DNA of 42,475 nt from Candidatus Accumulibacter appositus (GTDB lineage Bacteria; Pseudomonadota; Gammaproteobacteria; Burkholderiales; Rhodocyclaceae). The notes beneath the pieces are model-generated. The model saw only the letters and a list, made by a program, of their open reading frames with translations. It did no database searches and was not told the DNA's origin. The stretch lies in assembly GCA_000585055.1 (NCBI GenBank), contig JEMX01000042.1:9711-52185 (forward strand). Reading direction: 5' to 3'. The position numbers and the translations under genes were made by a program. This document shows positions 33,074 through 42,333 of the stretch, in pieces (positions within the stretch are counted from its first letter, which is position 1; each line of letters opens with the position of its first letter).

Positions 33074-34093
33074 CTACTCGACCATGCCGAGGCGGCCATT
33101 ATGGCTGCCCATGTACCAGTAGCGGCCCTGCGCGTCGATGATCGCCTTACGGATACCGATATTCTTCGAGGGCAGGGGGATGACGCGAAAACGCTCGCTG
33201 ACGGGATCGAAGACCGACACCGTATCGGTATCTATGCCGTTGACCCATGCCCGACCGGCGCCATCGACGGTGACTGCGTAGGCCTCGCGTCCACCTTCCT
33301 TGGGCAGGTCCCAAGTCTCGACGATGCGTTTGGCGCGCGGGTCCAGTCTGGCCAGTTTGCCGTTGCCGTAGTAGGCGACCCACAGCTCACCGTTCGGGGC
33401 GGCGGCAATGCGCCGTGGCGCCGAGCCGGGCCCGGTGTCGATCTCGCCGGTCTGACCGCTCCTGGCGTCGATCCAGCCGAGCTTGTCGCCGCGCACACGG
33501 CAAAACCATACCACGCCCTGCGCGTCAATCGCCAGGCCGTAGGGGTTGCCGCTGCTCGGGTACTCGGTGAACTGCCCACTGCCCGGATCCAGTCTGACCA
33601 CGCGCTGACCATGCTGCACGGTGAACCACAGCTGGCCTTGCTCGTCGATGACAATGGTGTGCGGGTCGCCGCCTGAGGGGGTCCGATATTCACGGACCTC
33701 GCCGGAGACCGGGTCCAGGCGACCGATGCTGCCATTGCCATTGCCGGTGTACCAGACGATGCCTTGTGCATCGACCACGAGGCCGTGCGGACGGGCATTT
33801 TCTGGCAGGACCCACTCGCTGAACGCCTGCTTGCCGGGGTCGAAGCGGGCGATGCGATTGCCGTGCATGACCGCGATGTAGATCGTGCCATCGGGCGCCG
33901 GCGCTGGGTCACGTGCGAATTCCGGCGTCGGTACCGGCCATTCACGGACCTTGCCGGCAATCTGCTGCAGCGCGCCGGGGCTGATGCCATAGTTGGAGCC
34001 ACCGGCCCAAGCCGGGTGCTCGGCGATGCCGGCCGCACAGAGAACGGCAAGCAGGGTGTGAAACAACCTTCGCCGCAGCCTTAAAGCTGTCAT
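33074..34093 (-). CDS. Secreted Vgb-like (virginiamycin B lyase family) beta-propeller protein
   Basis: A 339-residue protein. A twin-basic signal-like N-terminus (RLRRRLFHTLLAVLCAAGIAEHPAWA, cleavage about residue 29-30) is followed by seven-bladed propeller repeats. Each repeat has the form DxxGxxW(Y/F)T...RxDPxSGxxxEY, for instance AQGIVWYTGNGNGSIGRLDP and EQGQLWFTVQHGQRVVRLDP. Vgb lyase opens streptogramin B; most secreted homologues in non-producer bacteria are of unknown function, so no resistance role is claimed. The start at 34093 has ggaggg 5 nt upstream; a further ATG at 34105 lies on that ribosome-binding site. Confidence 0.82.
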   Translation of the reverse strand: MTALRLRRRLFHTLLAVLCAAGIAEHPAWAGGSNYGISPGALQQIAGKVREWPVPTPEFARDPAPAPDGTIYIAVMHGNRIARFDPGKQAFSEWVLPENARPHGLVVDAQGIVWYTGNGNGSIGRLDPVSGEVREYRTPSGGDPHTIVIDEQGQLWFTVQHGQRVVRLDPGSGQFTEYPSSGNPYGLAIDAQGVVWFCRVRGDKLGWIDARSGQTGEIDTGPGSAPRRIAAAPNGELWVAYYGNGKLARLDPRAKRIVETWDLPKEGGREAYAVTVDGAGRAWVNGIDTDTVSVFDPVSERFRVIPLPSKNIGIRKAIIDAQGRYWYMGSHNGRLGMVE

Positions 34094-34275
34094 TTCTCCC
34101 TCCATGAACGATCGAAACCCGCAGTGCCAACCGCTATACGACCGCCGCCGGAAAGCGATGGTTCGGATGGCCGGCTATCGGCGCCATGCATTTTCCGGCC
34201 ACTGAGCGCCGGCAGACGGCGCCGATCCATTGGCATCTATTGTCATCTATTGACACTGCACCGCAGCAAATCGGG

Positions 34276-34303
34276 AAAAAAAAGACCGGGCATTGCACCC
34301 GGC
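34276..34303 (-). terminator. Rho-independent terminator of the DRR-type small gene
   Basis: On the minus strand a GC stem (ccggg 34298-34302 with cccgg 34286-34290) is followed by a run of T (plus-strand a-tract 34276-34283). It is 119 bp after the stop of the minus-strand small protein gene. The stem is short but the T-tract is strong. Confidence 0.7.
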
Positions 34304-34421
34304 CAAATGCTCGACTTTCGCCTTGCTGCGGGGCCAGCTTCGCCCCTCACCATGCGCTTGCTACCTCCTGGCAGCACGCTGATACGCGATTCCGAGCATG
34401 ACACCAGCGACGTGGTGTCGT

Positions 34422-34625
34422 TTATCGACCACTGGAAAAACTTCGTAGAAATGCAGAAGCCTGTTTGCCCAGTGCTGCAAGCTCCGCCTCGAACTCCTCG
34501 TAGGGCATTTCCGTAAGCTCAGGCAGGCGGCGCTCCGCTTTTTGACGGCGATCCGGCATTTTCTTGGGCGGACCGATATCACGCATGCGCCGGTCGGTCT
34601 CACTGCGAATCTTCTGTTTTCTCAT
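34422..34625 (-). CDS. Small basic DRR/ERR-motif protein (paralogue of the 5.4 kb gene), unrecognised
   Basis: A 67-residue protein: MRKQKIRSETDRRMRD, then PDRRQKAERRLPE, then an acidic-helical segment EEFEAELAALGKQAS and a short FLRSFSSGR tail. It repeats the plan of the protein at 5403-5621 (MRxQ, DRR, ERR, xxEAxLAALG), so the two are paralogues, with the same order of basic blocks before a helix. gcggga precedes the ATG at 34625; earlier start codons add non-matching residues. A terminator follows. Function unknown; binding to nucleic acid or membranes is only a guess. Confidence 0.65.
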   Translation of the reverse strand: MRKQKIRSETDRRMRDIGPPKKMPDRRQKAERRLPELTEMPYEEFEAELAALGKQASAFLRSFSSGR

Positions 34626-35086
34626 CGAATTATTTCCCGCTTGCGGCGTCATGAAGGCGATGGCGCAAAGATACCGCTGGCTCACCGCCTGGTCCGTGCG
34701 CGATTTCACGGCATTGATCAATCCGCGCTGCGATGCAGTGTGATGCGCTGCGCCAGTACTGCCGCAGGGCGGGGTTTCGCTGCGCTACCGGGCAGCGCCA
34801 GGCGCGGTGAGCGCAAACGAAAAAACTGCTAGCATGCGCTGGTCGCTCGCAGCGGCGCCCGCCATCGCTGACGCAAGCCGCTAAGGGTCATGGCCCGTGA
34901 CGAGGCCGCAAAGCATGACCGGCATGACCGGTTCCCTTTTCTCTGGCAGTGGGGATTCCGGCTTGCACGCCGGAATCCTTCGCCGGGCAGGGCGCATGCT
35001 CCCTGAATTCCCCGCCTCACCCCGCGGCGGCAGAAGTAGTCGTCAGTCGCTGGCGCGACTTTCACCGTAATTGGCCGCAAAGAGAA
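34626..35086. other. 461-bp non-coding gap before rarA containing a degenerate repeat copy
   Basis: No ORF here has a recognisable product. The promoter of the minus-strand small gene should lie in the first part. The last 190 bp hold the diverged copy of the three-hairpin repeat described separately. Confidence 0.5.
34882..35070 (+). repeat. Three-hairpin repeat, copy 5 (ends conserved, core replaced)
   Basis: The left end taagggtcatg (34882) and a dyad around gcatgaccggcatgaccgg are followed by a different 34945-35030 core. That core has its own stem ggattccgg-cttgca-ccggaatcc (34952-34978). The normal right end is cgtcagtcgctggcgcgactttcaccgtaa (35041-35070). It ends 16 bp before the rarA ATG, so the right part may be in the 5' leader. 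Confidence 0.6.
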
Positions 35087-36430
35087 ATGACCGATCTGTT
35101 TACCGAGCATCATTCCGACGCGCCGCTGGCCGAGCGTTTGCGTCCGCGCAGCCTCTCCGAGGTGATCGGACAGGCGCATCTGCTCGCCGCCGGCAAGCCG
35201 CTGGAGATGGCCTTTCGCTCCGGGCAATTGCACAGCATGATCCTCTGGGGCCCGCCCGGGGTCGGCAAGACGACCCTGGCGCGGCTGATGGCCGATGCCT
35301 TCGACGCCGACTTCATCGCTCTTTCGGCGGTGTTCTCGGGGGTCAAGGAAATCCGTGAGGCGGTCGCGCGCGCCGAGCTGACGCGCGCCCGCAGTGGGCG
35401 GCGCACGATTCTCTTCGTCGATGAAGTGCATCGTTTCAACAAGGCGCAGCAGGATGCCTTCCTGCCTTACGTCGAGGGCGGGCTGTTGACCTTCGTCGGT
35501 GCGACCACCGAAAACCCGTCCTTCGAAGTCAACTCGGCGCTGCTTTCACGCGCTGCCGTCTACGTGCTGCAACCACTCTCCGCCGAGGAGATCGGGCAAC
35601 TGCTCGAACGTGCGCGCGCGCAGGTACTGCCCGATCGCGATTTCGACGAAGACGCCCGCGCACGCCTGATCGGCCTCGCCGACGGAGACGCGCGCCGCCT
35701 GCTCAACCACCTCGAACAGATTGCCACCGCCGCCGCGACCGCTGGCGTGACGACCATCGATGGCGCTTTCGTCGACACCACCGTCGCCCAGAGCCTGCGT
35801 CGGTTCGACAAGGGGGGCGACGCTTTCTACGACCAGATTTCGGCGCTGCACAAGGCGGTGCGCGGCTCCTCGCCCGACGCCGCGCTGTACTGGTTCTGCC
35901 GCATGCTCGACGGCGGCGCCGACCCGCGCTACCTGGCGCGCCGCATCGTGCGCATGGCCTGGGAAGACATCGGCCTGGCCGACCCGCGCGCCGCACGCAT
36001 CACCCTCGACGCCGCCGAGACCTATGAGCGCCTCGGCTCCCTGGAAGGCGAGCTGGCGCTGGCCGAAGCGGTGCTCTACCTGGCGATGGCGGCCAAGTCG
36101 AACGCCGCCTACCTGGCGTATAATGCGGCGCGAAGTTTCATCGCCGCCGACGGCTCGCGGCCGGTACCGGTTCATCTGCGCAACGCGCCGACGCGCTTGA
36201 TGAAGAATCTCGGCTACGGCAAGGACTATCGTTACGCGCACGATCAGGCCGACGCCTACGCTGCCGGCGAGAATTACTTCCCGGCAGACATGCCGGCCGT
36301 CGAGTGGTATCGGCCGGTCGAGCGCGGCCTCGAGATCAGGATCGGCGAAAAGCTGGCCCAGCTGCGCCAACTCGACCGTCGCGCGAACGACCTGAAAGCA
36401 AGGCAAGAAAAGAACGAAACCAAGGACTAG
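35087..36430 (+). CDS. rarA: Replication-associated recombination protein RarA (MgsA)
   Basis: A 447-residue AAA+ ATPase. It has the N-terminal [17 protein letters not shown], Walker [10 protein letters not shown] (K61), Walker [21 protein letters not shown], sensor 1 [41 protein letters not shown], and the C-terminal tetramerisation domain ([21 protein letters not shown]). RarA acts at stalled replication forks with SSB. The ATG at 35087 is close to typical family starts; upstream frame is repeat DNA. It is followed 115 bp later by serS, as commonly seen in beta- and gammaproteobacteria. Confidence 0.94.
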   Translation: MTDLFTEHHSDAPLAERLRPRSLSEVIGQAHLLAAGKPLEMAFRSGQLHSMILWGPPGVGKTTLARLMADAFDADFIALSAVFSGVKEIREAVARAELTRARSGRRTILFVDEVHRFNKAQQDAFLPYVEGGLLTFVGATTENPSFEVNSALLSRAAVYVLQPLSAEEIGQLLERARAQVLPDRDFDEDARARLIGLADGDARRLLNHLEQIATAAATAGVTTIDGAFVDTTVAQSLRRFDKGGDAFYDQISALHKAVRGSSPDAALYWFCRMLDGGADPRYLARRIVRMAWEDIGLADPRAARITLDAAETYERLGSLEGELALAEAVLYLAMAAKSNAAYLAYNAARSFIAADGSRPVPVHLRNAPTRLMKNLGYGKDYRYAHDQADAYAAGENYFPADMPAVEWYRPVERGLEIRIGEKLAQLRQLDRRANDLKARQEKNETKD

Positions 36431-36536
36431 GCCGACCGGCCGACCACCACATCCTTCCGCTCGCGCGCAGCCATCCCGGCGAGCTGCGCGGGCAGCGGAA
36501 GAGGGCGGATCGCACGACACGCGACCGCCAAGCTGA

Positions 36537-37829
<1,293 letters not shown>

Positions 37830-37885
37830 ACAAAGCAAACGGCGCGAGCCGACAGCGCGCCTCTGGCAGTACGCAAGAATATCGC

Positions 37886-37914
37886 CGCCGGCGCATCATC
37901 CGGCGCTTCTTGTG
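37886..37914 (+). terminator. Possible serS terminator
   Basis: A 6-bp GC stem (cgccgg 37886-37891, ccggcg 37900-37905) is followed by cttcttgtg. It is short, and placed between serS and the tRNA gene. Confidence 0.35.
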
Positions 37915-37932
37915 CTAACATTGCGCCCCGTC

Positions 37933-38022
<90 letters not shown>

Positions 38023-38036
38023 GGAATCAAACACTT

Positions 38037-38063
38037 AGCCCGATTCACACGATCGGGCTTTTT
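38037..38063 (+). terminator. Rho-independent terminator of tRNA-Ser
   Basis: A perfect 8-bp stem agcccgat/atcgggct (38037-38044, 38052-38059) with a 7-nt loop and a T5 tract lies 15 nt after the CCA end. Confidence 0.9.
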
Positions 38064-38125
38064 GTTGTCTGGCACTTGTGTGGCCACCATGTGGCCGGAT
38101 TTGGTCAATACGCATCCGTCGCACC

Positions 38126-38152
38126 AAAGAAAAACCCGGCGCGCGGCCGGGT
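38126..38152 (-). terminator. Terminator of the hicA-hicB-third gene operon
   Basis: On the minus strand acccggc/gccgggt (38146-38152 with 38134-38140, loop 5 nt) is followed by TTTTTCTTT. It lies 67 bp past the stop of the third gene. Confidence 0.8.
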
Positions 38153-38218
38153 CTGTGCATGCTCAGCCTCGCGAATCGAATGTTTTCTCTCATTTGCGTA
38201 GACTGATCCGTTGTTTCG

Positions 38219-38512
38219 CTAGTCTTTCGGAGCTTTCGCCCTTCGACGCGGGCTCGTTCGCGGTGGCGGGTTGCACTTGGCAGCATCCTGGGTGTTCGGT
38301 CCCGGAACATCAACAGCAACGATGCCGATCCCCGCGACGCCAACCATCACACCGGGAAGAATCTGCTCTGGCGCCGGGCCAATTCCGCCAACTGCTATCT
38401 GAAAGTCGACGGAAAGCGCGTAGACGCCTTCGTGGACGCCGAAGTGGCGAATCAGCAACTCTAGCAATTCGGACTGCTTGAGGTTCTGCAGGGGTGCGGT
38501 GGAGGCTGTCAT
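38219..38512 (-). CDS. Third gene coupled to hicAB, conserved-looking protein of unknown function
   Basis: A 97-residue protein: a helical N-terminus (LKQSELLELLIRHFGVHEGVYALSVDFQIAVGGIG) with a strand-rich centre (PEQILPGVMVGVAGIGIVAV) and a basic, Pro/Arg-rich tail (PPPRTSPRRRAKAPKD). I recall similar anonymous proteins (LIRHFGxHEGxxxLxxxFxxxxGxxGPxPExxxPG) but know no function. Its ATG is one base after the hicB stop (TGAAATG), so it is translationally coupled to the antitoxin. A terminator follows. It may be a modulator of the toxin-antitoxin pair, or just a passenger. Confidence 0.65.
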   Translation of the reverse strand: MTASTAPLQNLKQSELLELLIRHFGVHEGVYALSVDFQIAVGGIGPAPEQILPGVMVGVAGIGIVAVDVPGPNTQDAAKCNPPPRTSPRRRAKAPKD

Positions 38513-38513
38513 T

Positions 38514-38987
38514 TCAGTGCACTGCTGCCGACAGTGTCGTCCATTCCGTAGGAGTTCGTGATTCGGCAGTCCAAGTTTTCGTCAAGCTTCTGTCGTCGGC
38601 CTGGACGGTGATCGTGAGGGCATGATGATGGTTAACGTCGATAACGGAATGGTTCGCCACGTAACGACGAATTGCCCTCGTTGCCAGCTCGTTGAGACCG
38701 ATGCTCTGGCTAGCAGCCGCTTGAGCTGCGCTCCGGTGCAATTCAGGTCCGATGCGAACTTGGAACGTCCCGCTGCAGGGACGGTTTGGCGATTTGCCGC
38801 AAGCCTCACAGTCGGCAAGGTAGCGTTCAACACTGGCGGCAAAGCTCGCCTGCAACTCGGGAACGGTTTCGCCTTCGTAAGTCACCATGTCGTCGATGAA
38901 AAGAATTCTGCCGTGCAGGCAGCCGTCCTCAATGCTGACCTCAACGGAACCTCGATAGTCCTTGTGTCGCAACGTTGCATCAGCCAT
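38514..38987 (-). CDS. hicB: HicB-family antitoxin
   Basis: A 157-residue antitoxin. The N-terminal HicB fold (YRGSVEVSIEDGCLHGRILFIDDMVTYEGETVPELQASFAASVERYLADC) is a degraded RNase H-like domain that binds the toxin. A ribbon-helix-helix DNA-binding segment (GTFQVRIGPELHRSAAQAAASQSIGLNELATRAIRRYV, about 78-115) follows, with a 45-residue extension. It represses its own operon and neutralises HicA. The ATG at 38987 is preferred (gagagga 5 nt upstream) over an overlapping ATG at 39002. The start overlaps hicA by 8 bp. Confidence 0.87.
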   Translation of the reverse strand: MADATLRHKDYRGSVEVSIEDGCLHGRILFIDDMVTYEGETVPELQASFAASVERYLADCEACGKSPNRPCSGTFQVRIGPELHRSAAQAAASQSIGLNELATRAIRRYVANHSVIDVNHHHALTITVQADDRSLTKTWTAESRTPTEWTTLSAAVH

Positions 38988-39252
38988 TTCTTTCCTCTCC
39001 ATTCAGTGCGCCGACCATCGTCAGCGCTTCTAGCACGTCTCTCACTTGGTACGCCTTGAGGATCCCGCCAGGGTGCGTTCTTGACACCGTGAAACGGAAC
39101 CCGCTGTGGTGCTCGAAGGTGAAGTGCGAACCACCGCTGCAGCGGTGGACAAACCCACAATGCCCCATCACAGTAAGCAAATCACTCCACGGGAAATCTT
39201 TGGGAGCCGGTGGGCCTATCAACCTCAGCAGCAACTTGTCTTTCTTGGACAT
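38980..39252 (-). CDS. hicA: HicA-family mRNA interferase toxin
   Basis: A 90-residue toxin with the dsRBD-like HicA fold. FPWSDLLTVMGHCGFVHRCSGGSHFTFEHHSGFRFTV contains the catalytic His in GGSHFTF, and HPGGILKAYQVRDVLEAL forms the C-terminal helix. HicA cleaves mRNA without ribosomes. The start ATG at 39252 lies about 30 bp from a palindrome. The gene overlaps hicB and both are upstream of a third coupled gene. The His and flanking Gly residues are intact, so the toxin should be active. Confidence 0.87.
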   Translation of the reverse strand: MSKKDKLLLRLIGPPAPKDFPWSDLLTVMGHCGFVHRCSGGSHFTFEHHSGFRFTVSRTHPGGILKAYQVRDVLEALTMVGALNGEERNG

Positions 39253-39255
39253 CGA

Positions 39256-39284
39256 ATTATGGGCTCAGGTTGTCGTAAGATCAA
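39256..39284 (-). promoter_or_regulatory. Candidate sigma70 promoter of hicA
   Basis: Read on the minus strand: -35 TTGATC (39284-39279), 17-bp spacer, -10 CATAAT (39261-39256). It would start transcription close to the hicA ATG, giving a very short or no leader, which suits the lack of a Shine-Dalgarno sequence there. Confidence 0.5.
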
Positions 39285-39298
39285 CTAAGGTTTAGTTG
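39282..39298. promoter_or_regulatory. Candidate HicB operator palindrome
   Basis: Perfect 7-bp arms caactaa (39282-39288) and ttagttg (39292-39298) around ggt overlap the -35 side of the predicted hicA promoter, as expected for autorepression by a ribbon-helix-helix antitoxin. Confidence 0.6.
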
Positions 39299-39748
39299 CA
39301 AAGTGTGCACGATTCAACAATACGCTGCGCCCCGCCGCGTGGTACCTGGGCCTTGTTGACCCCCCAATCGAGCAGAGTATTTGGCGTTTTGGTCCCTCTC
39401 GTGATGCGGGCAATGCAAGTTCTGCAAGGTCGTAGGTGAAGTCAAAAACCATCTGGATTGGCTGTTCAGGTGGGCGGTTGTCGTTGTAGCTGCCTTCATC
39501 CATCTTGAGCTGCCGACAGTCACCGACGACCGAGTGTCGAGGCCCTAAGCGCCATGCTAGGTTTTAATGCTCGCGATGATGCCCAGAAGCTCGCGCTCGA
39601 TAAACGAAGATGACCAGCCGCAGCTGCAACAGAATTCTGCGCCAGCCGCTGGCGGGTCGTGGCAGATAAACCTTATTGGACTGCACCGCAGCGATGGCGG
39701 TCTCTGTGGGGATTGTAAGGCTGAGCTGCCCGAAGTCAATCGCTTGGC
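39299..39748. other. 450-bp accessory stretch without a convincing gene
   Basis: Short frames occur on both strands, but none has a clear ribosome-binding site or recognisable domain. Composition is less GC-rich and less codon-biased than the core genes. It is the upstream flank of the truncated helicase-like fragment and may be its eroded remnant. Confidence 0.4.
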
Positions 39749-40336
39749 ATGAGGCTGCCCGGCGGGCAGATGTTGCAGTCTATAAAAAGCGCGATAGCGG
39801 CCATCGGGCGTGTCGTGCGCACTGCCGGACATGACGACGATACGCGAGCCTATGTGCTGATGCCGTCGTTCGAGACCTTCGAAGTCTTTACTCGGCGGGT
39901 CGAAAACGACATGTCGCTCGCTGCCCGCGTTCCGTCCGGCGAGCCGAAGAGCAAACGCTGTCCTGCCTGTGCTCGGGAATGCGCGCTCGGCGAGCGTTCC
40001 TGTGCCGAATGTGGCCACGAATTTCCGGTCGGGCCGCAGCGGCTCAAGCCCTGCGGCGGTTGCGGAGCGCTGAACCCGGTAACGGCAACCGCCTGCCACG
40101 CCTGCGGCGATAGCTTCGCGCAGAATTTCACGCTGACGCTGGATGAAGCCCTGCGCGCCGGGGCCATCGTGCGCGGGATGGACATCGACGAGAACGAGGT
40201 GCTGGTGGCCGAAGAGATTGCCCCCGCAGTGCGGAATCTGATCCTCCGGAGCGGCGACAGCAAGCTGGTGAAGATTCTCCAAACGCTACCTGACGAAAGC
40301 TGGGCACGGCTACGGAAGATTCTCGTCGCCCAATGA
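39749..40336 (+). pseudogene. C-terminal remnant of a zinc-ribbon helicase-like protein
   Basis: A 195-codon frame. Its first 60 residues (AAIGRVVRTAGHDDDTRAYVLMPSFETFEVFTRRVEND) look like the end of a superfamily-2 helicase C-terminal domain (GRVVR motif VI). They are followed by two zinc ribbons (CPACARECALGERSCAEC and CGGCGALNPVTATACHAC) and a helical end (LPDESWARLRKILVAQ). The ATPase domain is missing and no frame continues upstream, so it seems a truncated copy. The ribbon part may still be expressed from the ATG at 39749. Weaker alternative: an intact small zinc protein. Confidence 0.45.
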
Positions 40337-40411
40337 GCAGGCGTACTGTTCGAGGGGTCGCTTGGCTCGAAGGCTCAGACGATCTTCAGGGACTGGAGAA
40401 CGGCTTGAGTT

Positions 40412-40621
40412 TCACGACAGCACACTGGCGGTGCCTAGCCGACATTTCGAATGGCGGGAATTCCCTCGAGCTATCTCTTCGCGCGCCCGTTCTTCTGAGA
40501 CAACTCGCGAGAGGTTTCCGTCGAACTCCATGATTGCGGCGCGCTCGTCGAAGTGCTCTTGTTCGCTTGGATCTGGAAATGCCGCGCTCCAGAACTCACG
40601 ACGTGCTCGAATACGGGGCAT
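40412..40621 (-). CDS. Small mobile-element-type hypothetical protein
   Basis: A 69-residue frame: RARREFWSAAFPDPSEQEHFDERAAIMEFDGNLSRVVSEERAREEIAR. The segment FDERAAIMEFDGxLSR..E..A is a pattern I associate with short hypothetical proteins of integrative elements and phage-like islands; function is unknown. No strong ribosome-binding site lies before the ATG at 40621, and the frame is on the strand opposite to its neighbours. The open frame continues upstream to 40816 but overlaps the DUF262 gene. Treat as tentative. Confidence 0.4.
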   Translation of the reverse strand: MPRIRARREFWSAAFPDPSEQEHFDERAAIMEFDGNLSRVVSEERAREEIARGNSRHSKCRLGTASVLS

Positions 40622-40658
40622 GTGAAACAATCGTCTGCACCTGGCAACCACGACACCC

Positions 40659-42323
40659 ATGATGACCGCCGCCAACCGCATCACCACCACGCTACTCAAC
40701 AGACGCCCGGAGGCGCGGACCATCAGCATCCAGGATCTGCTTGACGTGGTCGCACGCGGGGGGGTTCGCATTCCGAGCTTCCAGCGGGGCCTCAAGTGGG
40801 ACCGCATGGATGCCAAGCTGCTGCTGGAAAGCCTTTATCGGGGTTACCCCGTAGGAACGCTACTTCTCTGGGAAACAGCGGCGCCGGCTGGCGAAGGCCG
40901 TATCGGGTCGCTCACCATGCCCGCTCCCCAGATGGAGAATGCGCTATGGGTGGTCGATGGCCAGCAGCGAATCGTCTCGCTAGCCCGCATATTGCTCGCT
41001 GCCGACCCGGACAAGGATGCGTTTGCTCTGTACTTTGACCTCGACAGCGCCGACTTCGTTATTCCTGCTGCCACCTCCAAACGTGGCACCGACCCCTCGC
41101 GCTGGCTGCCAATGACCGTCGTGCTCGATGCAGAAAAACTGATGCAATGGTTGTTCGTCCACACCGCCGACCCGAGCAGTCGGCAAAGGCGTGACACGGC
41201 AATTCAGTTAGGACGGCGCATACGCGAATACGAGATTCCCGCCTATATTGTCCGCAGTGACGACCAAGCCATCCTGCGCGACATCTTCAGTCGGATCAAT
41301 TCGGCCGGCAAGCCGCTGAACCTTTCAGACGTATTCGACGCACTTAATGGGTCACGCTTTCAGAGCCGGCCATCCACGATGTCCGAGATTTCGTCCGAGT
41401 TGGAAAAGCTGGCGTTCGGGCGAATCGAAGAACGAATTCTTCACCGCTTGCTTCGCGTTCTACAGGGGTTACCGGTCATGGAAAGCACGCGCAGCGAATC
41501 GCTACGCTTGGCTGACGCAGAAGCGGAGGAGGCTTACCAGAGGACGGCTGCCACCGCAAGCTAGGTCATCCTGTTCCTGAGGAACGATGCAGGTATCCCG
41601 CATTACGACCTGCTGCCGTACAAGCAGGCCTTCGTTACCCTTGGCAGGTTTTTCCAGCTTCATCCCCACCCTTCGCCTCGATCGCGCGAATTGCTGGCCC
41701 GCTGGATCTGGCGTGGCGCGCTCAACGGCGCTCATCAGGGCGACACGGTGTCGACGCGCAAGGTCTTGGCCCGAATCCTCGCGGATAGCGAGGAAGGGTC
41801 CGTGGATGGCATGTTGGAGATGGTCAAGGAAGAGCTATTGCTTGTACCCGACCTTGCCGATCGCTTTAATTTCCGCTTCGCGGCCAGCAAGCTGCTGGCC
41901 CTGGCAGTGCTCAGCCTCGAACCACGCAACCTGTTGACGGGTGACCGGCTGGCCGCAGGGCAACTGATACACCGAGTAACGTCGGTTCACGCCTCGTCAC
42001 CGCTGTTGCCGGTTTTTCCAGTGCATCGTGGCGAAAATGACCACTACCTGCAATCGGCTGCAAACCGGATCTTCCATCCGCCGCACCCGGGGGGGCTACG
42101 CCGCTTGCTGACCGGCATCACTGATTCCCGCCTCCTGCTGTCGCATGGCATTAGCGAAGAAGCGCGACAGTCCCTCGACGACGGCGACCGCGTCGCTTTC
42201 CTGAAGCTGCGCGCAGAGTGGATGCGGCCGCGGGTACTGACTTTCTTCAATCGGTATGTCCGCTGGGACGAGCCCGATCGACCGAGCATTGCGTCGCTGA
42301 TTGTCAACGACGAGGCGGCCTGA
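40659..42323 (+). pseudogene. DUF262-domain protein (GmrS-like), interrupted by an in-frame amber codon
   Basis: A 1665-bp reading frame broken only by TAG at 41562-41564; frame is kept on both sides. The first part (301 codons) holds the DUF262 hallmarks: IPSFQRGLKWDRMDAKLLLESLYRGYPVGTLLLWE, DGQQR in WVVDGQQRIVSL (DGQQR is the nucleotide-handling motif of this ParB-like fold), and DIFSRINSAGKPLNLSDVFDALNG. The second part (252 codons) has LRNDAGIPHYDLLPYKQAF, LARWIWRGALNG and FNRYVRWDEPD, the usual DUF262 C-terminal half. DUF262 proteins occur in phage-defence systems (GmrSD and relatives), but no GmrD-type nuclease partner is visible, as an IS element follows directly. A sequencing error is also possible. 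Confidence 0.8.
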
Positions 42324-42333
42324 ATGGAGCACC

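Noticed and set aside
33074..34093. Streptogramin resistance gene (vgb)
   Set aside because: The propeller fold matches, but most secreted homologues outside Gram-positive resistance loci have unknown function; no resistance context is present.
39285..39503. 72-codon minus-strand frame upstream of hicA
   Set aside because: Its end runs into the predicted hicA operator and the second half looks random; no clear ribosome-binding site.
39567..39752. 61-codon plus-strand frame with a late CxxC
   Set aside because: No ribosome-binding site and no resemblance to a family; I considered it as the missing helicase upstream part, but it is in a different frame and has no motif.
39557..40282. 241-codon minus-strand frame opposite the zinc-ribbon fragment
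   Set aside because: The plus strand shows paired CxxC ribbons in good order; the minus frame has no recognisable content or start signals.
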